Of a DNA stretch of 35,719 nt, positions 34,632 through 35,719 are shown piece by piece. The first letter of the stretch is position 1; every line of letters starts with the position of its first letter. Source of the stretch: Pararhodospirillum photometricum DSM 122 (lineage in GTDB: Bacteria; Pseudomonadota; Alphaproteobacteria; Rhodospirillales; Rhodospirillaceae). Both the position numbers and the translations under genes were made by a program. Under the pieces are notes generated by a model. The model was given only the letters and a program-made list of their open reading frames with translations. It made no database searches and was not told where the DNA came from. The DNA lies in contig NC_017059.1 in NCBI RefSeq assembly GCF_000284415.1, forward strand, positions 2,996,219 through 3,031,937, read 5' to 3'.

Positions 34632-35572
34632 TACCTCGCCTCCTGGTCAGGGTCAAAAAGCCGCCTAGCCATCTCATCAATAGCAACCATAAGGCCCGCA
34701 TAAGCTTTCGGCGCCGCCCGCTCGGCCTCGGCCATCTCGGCGGAGTTGGCCTCCTGGATGGCGTTGAAGTGCTCGATCGTCAGCGCGGCGCCCAGGGCGT
34801 CCGCCAGCAGGCGCAGCCATGCGGGGTAGTCCTTGAGGCCGTTGGTGTTGTCAGGGACGGGGATGGGGGTTAGGGCCGCATTGACCTCACCTGTCACGGG
34901 GTCGAAGTCTTTTTCAGGCGGGCATGCGGAAATTTCGGCCATCAAGGAAGCCGCCGCGCTTCCGATTGGCGCCCCGCCCCGCCCAACCTGGACCTGCACC
35001 TCTGCTTCGTCCACGCTCAACGCCCCAAGAAGCGCTTCCGGGGCGTACAGCCTGGCCCAGGCCCGGCCCGCGTAGTATTGCAACTGGATGTCGGGTTGCG
35101 TCTTCCATAGTGGCGAGTTGCGAGTGGTGATCGTGTTCGCCGTGACCTCAAGCAAGCGCGGCGCACTCTCTCCGGCCAGGGTGCCGCGCACGACGCACAC
35201 GCGGTTCGGCCAGGACCCGCTCAACTCGTAATGCAGGCGCCCAACAACCATCCCACTGGCGTACAGGATGGCAACCATCGCCTTGGCGCCATACGACAAG
35301 ACGTCGTTGACCACAAAGGTGTCACCGGCCAGGAGGTACGGGTTCATGCCGGCCTGATAGGCCACCATGCACACCGACATCGCCATGCCCGGGTTATTTC
35401 GGAGGTGCTTTGGAACAGCCGGCCCGCTCGCCGCCATCATTCGCGCGACCTCGACCATTTCGACAAACGTGCCGGGCGCGAAAGCCACTTGGGCGGTCTG
35501 ACCGGCCCGCATGGTGGCTAGGGCACCTTGGTCGAATCCCCGCTGCGGGGCCGGAAGATTTTGCGTGCTCAT
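34631..35572 (-). CDS. RecT-family phage single-strand annealing protein
   Basis: A 313-residue protein resembling RecT annealing proteins, which bind ssDNA and pair complementary strands during phage recombination. Supporting stretches are CMVAYQAGMNPYLLAGDTFV (about 73-92), LSYGAKAMVAILYASG, and YYAGRAWARLYAPEALLG (about 166-183), the family's R-W-x-R-x-Y-x-P-E core. The C-terminal third is variable and acidic. It overlaps the upstream gene by 4 bases (ATGA) and the downstream gene by one base, as in a compact phage operon. No integrase or structural genes are in view. Confidence 0.8.
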   Translation of the reverse strand: MSTQNLPAPQRGFDQGALATMRAGQTAQVAFAPGTFVEMVEVARMMAASGPAVPKHLRNNPGMAMSVCMVAYQAGMNPYLLAGDTFVVNDVLSYGAKAMVAILYASGMVVGRLHYELSGSWPNRVCVVRGTLAGESAPRLLEVTANTITTRNSPLWKTQPDIQLQYYAGRAWARLYAPEALLGALSVDEAEVQVQVGRGGAPIGSAAASLMAEISACPPEKDFDPVTGEVNAALTPIPVPDNTNGLKDYPAWLRLLADALGAALTIEHFNAIQEANSAEMAEAERAAPKAYAGLMVAIDEMARRLFDPDQEAR

Positions 35573-35719
35573 GCCGCGAACTCCTTGATTTCGTCGGCTT
35601 CTTCATTCGGCGCCGAGAACTCGCCCGCATCGCGCCGGGCCTCCAGTTGCTTCTCTGCCCACCCCGGCAGGTAAAGCGTCTCCATCCCTGGCCCAGGCCA
35701 GCGACCCTCCTCAAGGCAC
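35569..35719 (-). CDS. 3' end of a gene upstream of the RecT-like gene (partial)
   Basis: The frame entering from the right edge reads LEEGRWPGPGMETLYLP, then GWAEKQLEARRDAGEF, then ends EIKEFAA with TGA at 35571-35569, overlapping the RecT-like ATG by 4 bases. The position immediately before a RecT gene is where a phage exonuclease (YqaJ/lambda Exo or RecE type) usually lies, so that is the best guess, but the 49 visible residues do not prove it. Confidence 0.6.
   Translation of the reverse strand, partial: CLEEGRWPGPGMETLYLPGWAEKQLEARRDAGEFSAPNEEADEIKEFAA

Noticed and set aside
35394..35714. A 106-codon minus-strand frame at the right edge
   Set aside because: It is out of frame with both the RecT-like gene and the partial gene before it; the arginine-rich composition is that of a shadow.

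Overview
The window is high-GC chromosomal DNA, apparently from an alphaproteobacterium of the Rhodospirillales (Rhodospirillum/Pararhodospirillum-like). The basis is the protein families and gene orders: hemC/hemD divergent from tsaD-gpsA, sdhCDAB with the alphaproteobacterial subunit layout, and secB-fxsA divergent from a Tim44-like gene, mltA and an Smr gene. No database search was possible, so the taxon is inference.

Layout. 1-1847 (minus): start of an unidentified gene, hemD and hemC (tetrapyrrole synthesis). 1963-8131 (plus): tsaD, gpsA, a PAS-GGDEF-EAL protein with a periplasmic sensor region, yciI-like, EVE-domain gene. 8290-11304 (plus): acs and a nucleotide-sugar epimerase. 11350-14023 (minus): acnA, split by a one-base frame lesion. 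14304-17392 (plus): a PhnD-like periplasmic binding protein coupled to a PAS histidine kinase. 17.4-20.3 kb: a small accessory island with a MazEF toxin-antitoxin pair and a broken winged-helix/PD-(D/E)XK nuclease gene; its base composition looks less GC-rich. 20385-20915: SRPBCC-like gene. 20981-24402 (minus): sdhB, sdhA, sdhD, sdhC. 24666-26186: M32 carboxypeptidase. 26263-26928: elbB. 26970-28008 (minus): secB and fxsA. 28205-30012 (plus): Tim44-like and mltA. 30168-33521 (plus): lutA, lutB, a small membrane protein gene and lutC, lying between mltA and smr. 33508-34122: smr. 34123-35719 (minus): part of a phage-type module with a RecT-like annealing protein.

The metabolic genes fit acetate/lactate-fed respiration: Acs makes acetyl-CoA, LutABC oxidises lactate, and aconitase and succinate dehydrogenase run the TCA cycle. 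Two signalling loci (c-di-GMP; binding protein plus kinase) sit among housekeeping genes.

The two most distinctive signals are structural. First, a family of eight dispersed palindromic elements (core arms CTGGGGAGGC / GCCTCCCCAG, often with a second short hairpin) lies almost only at gene 3' ends, and the arms show paired base changes. Second, acnA, lutB and lutC each carry one surplus base in a homopolymer run, while the island nuclease gene has at least three lesions, one of them at a 40-bp palindrome. Whether the homopolymer lesions are biological or read errors cannot be decided from the sequence alone.
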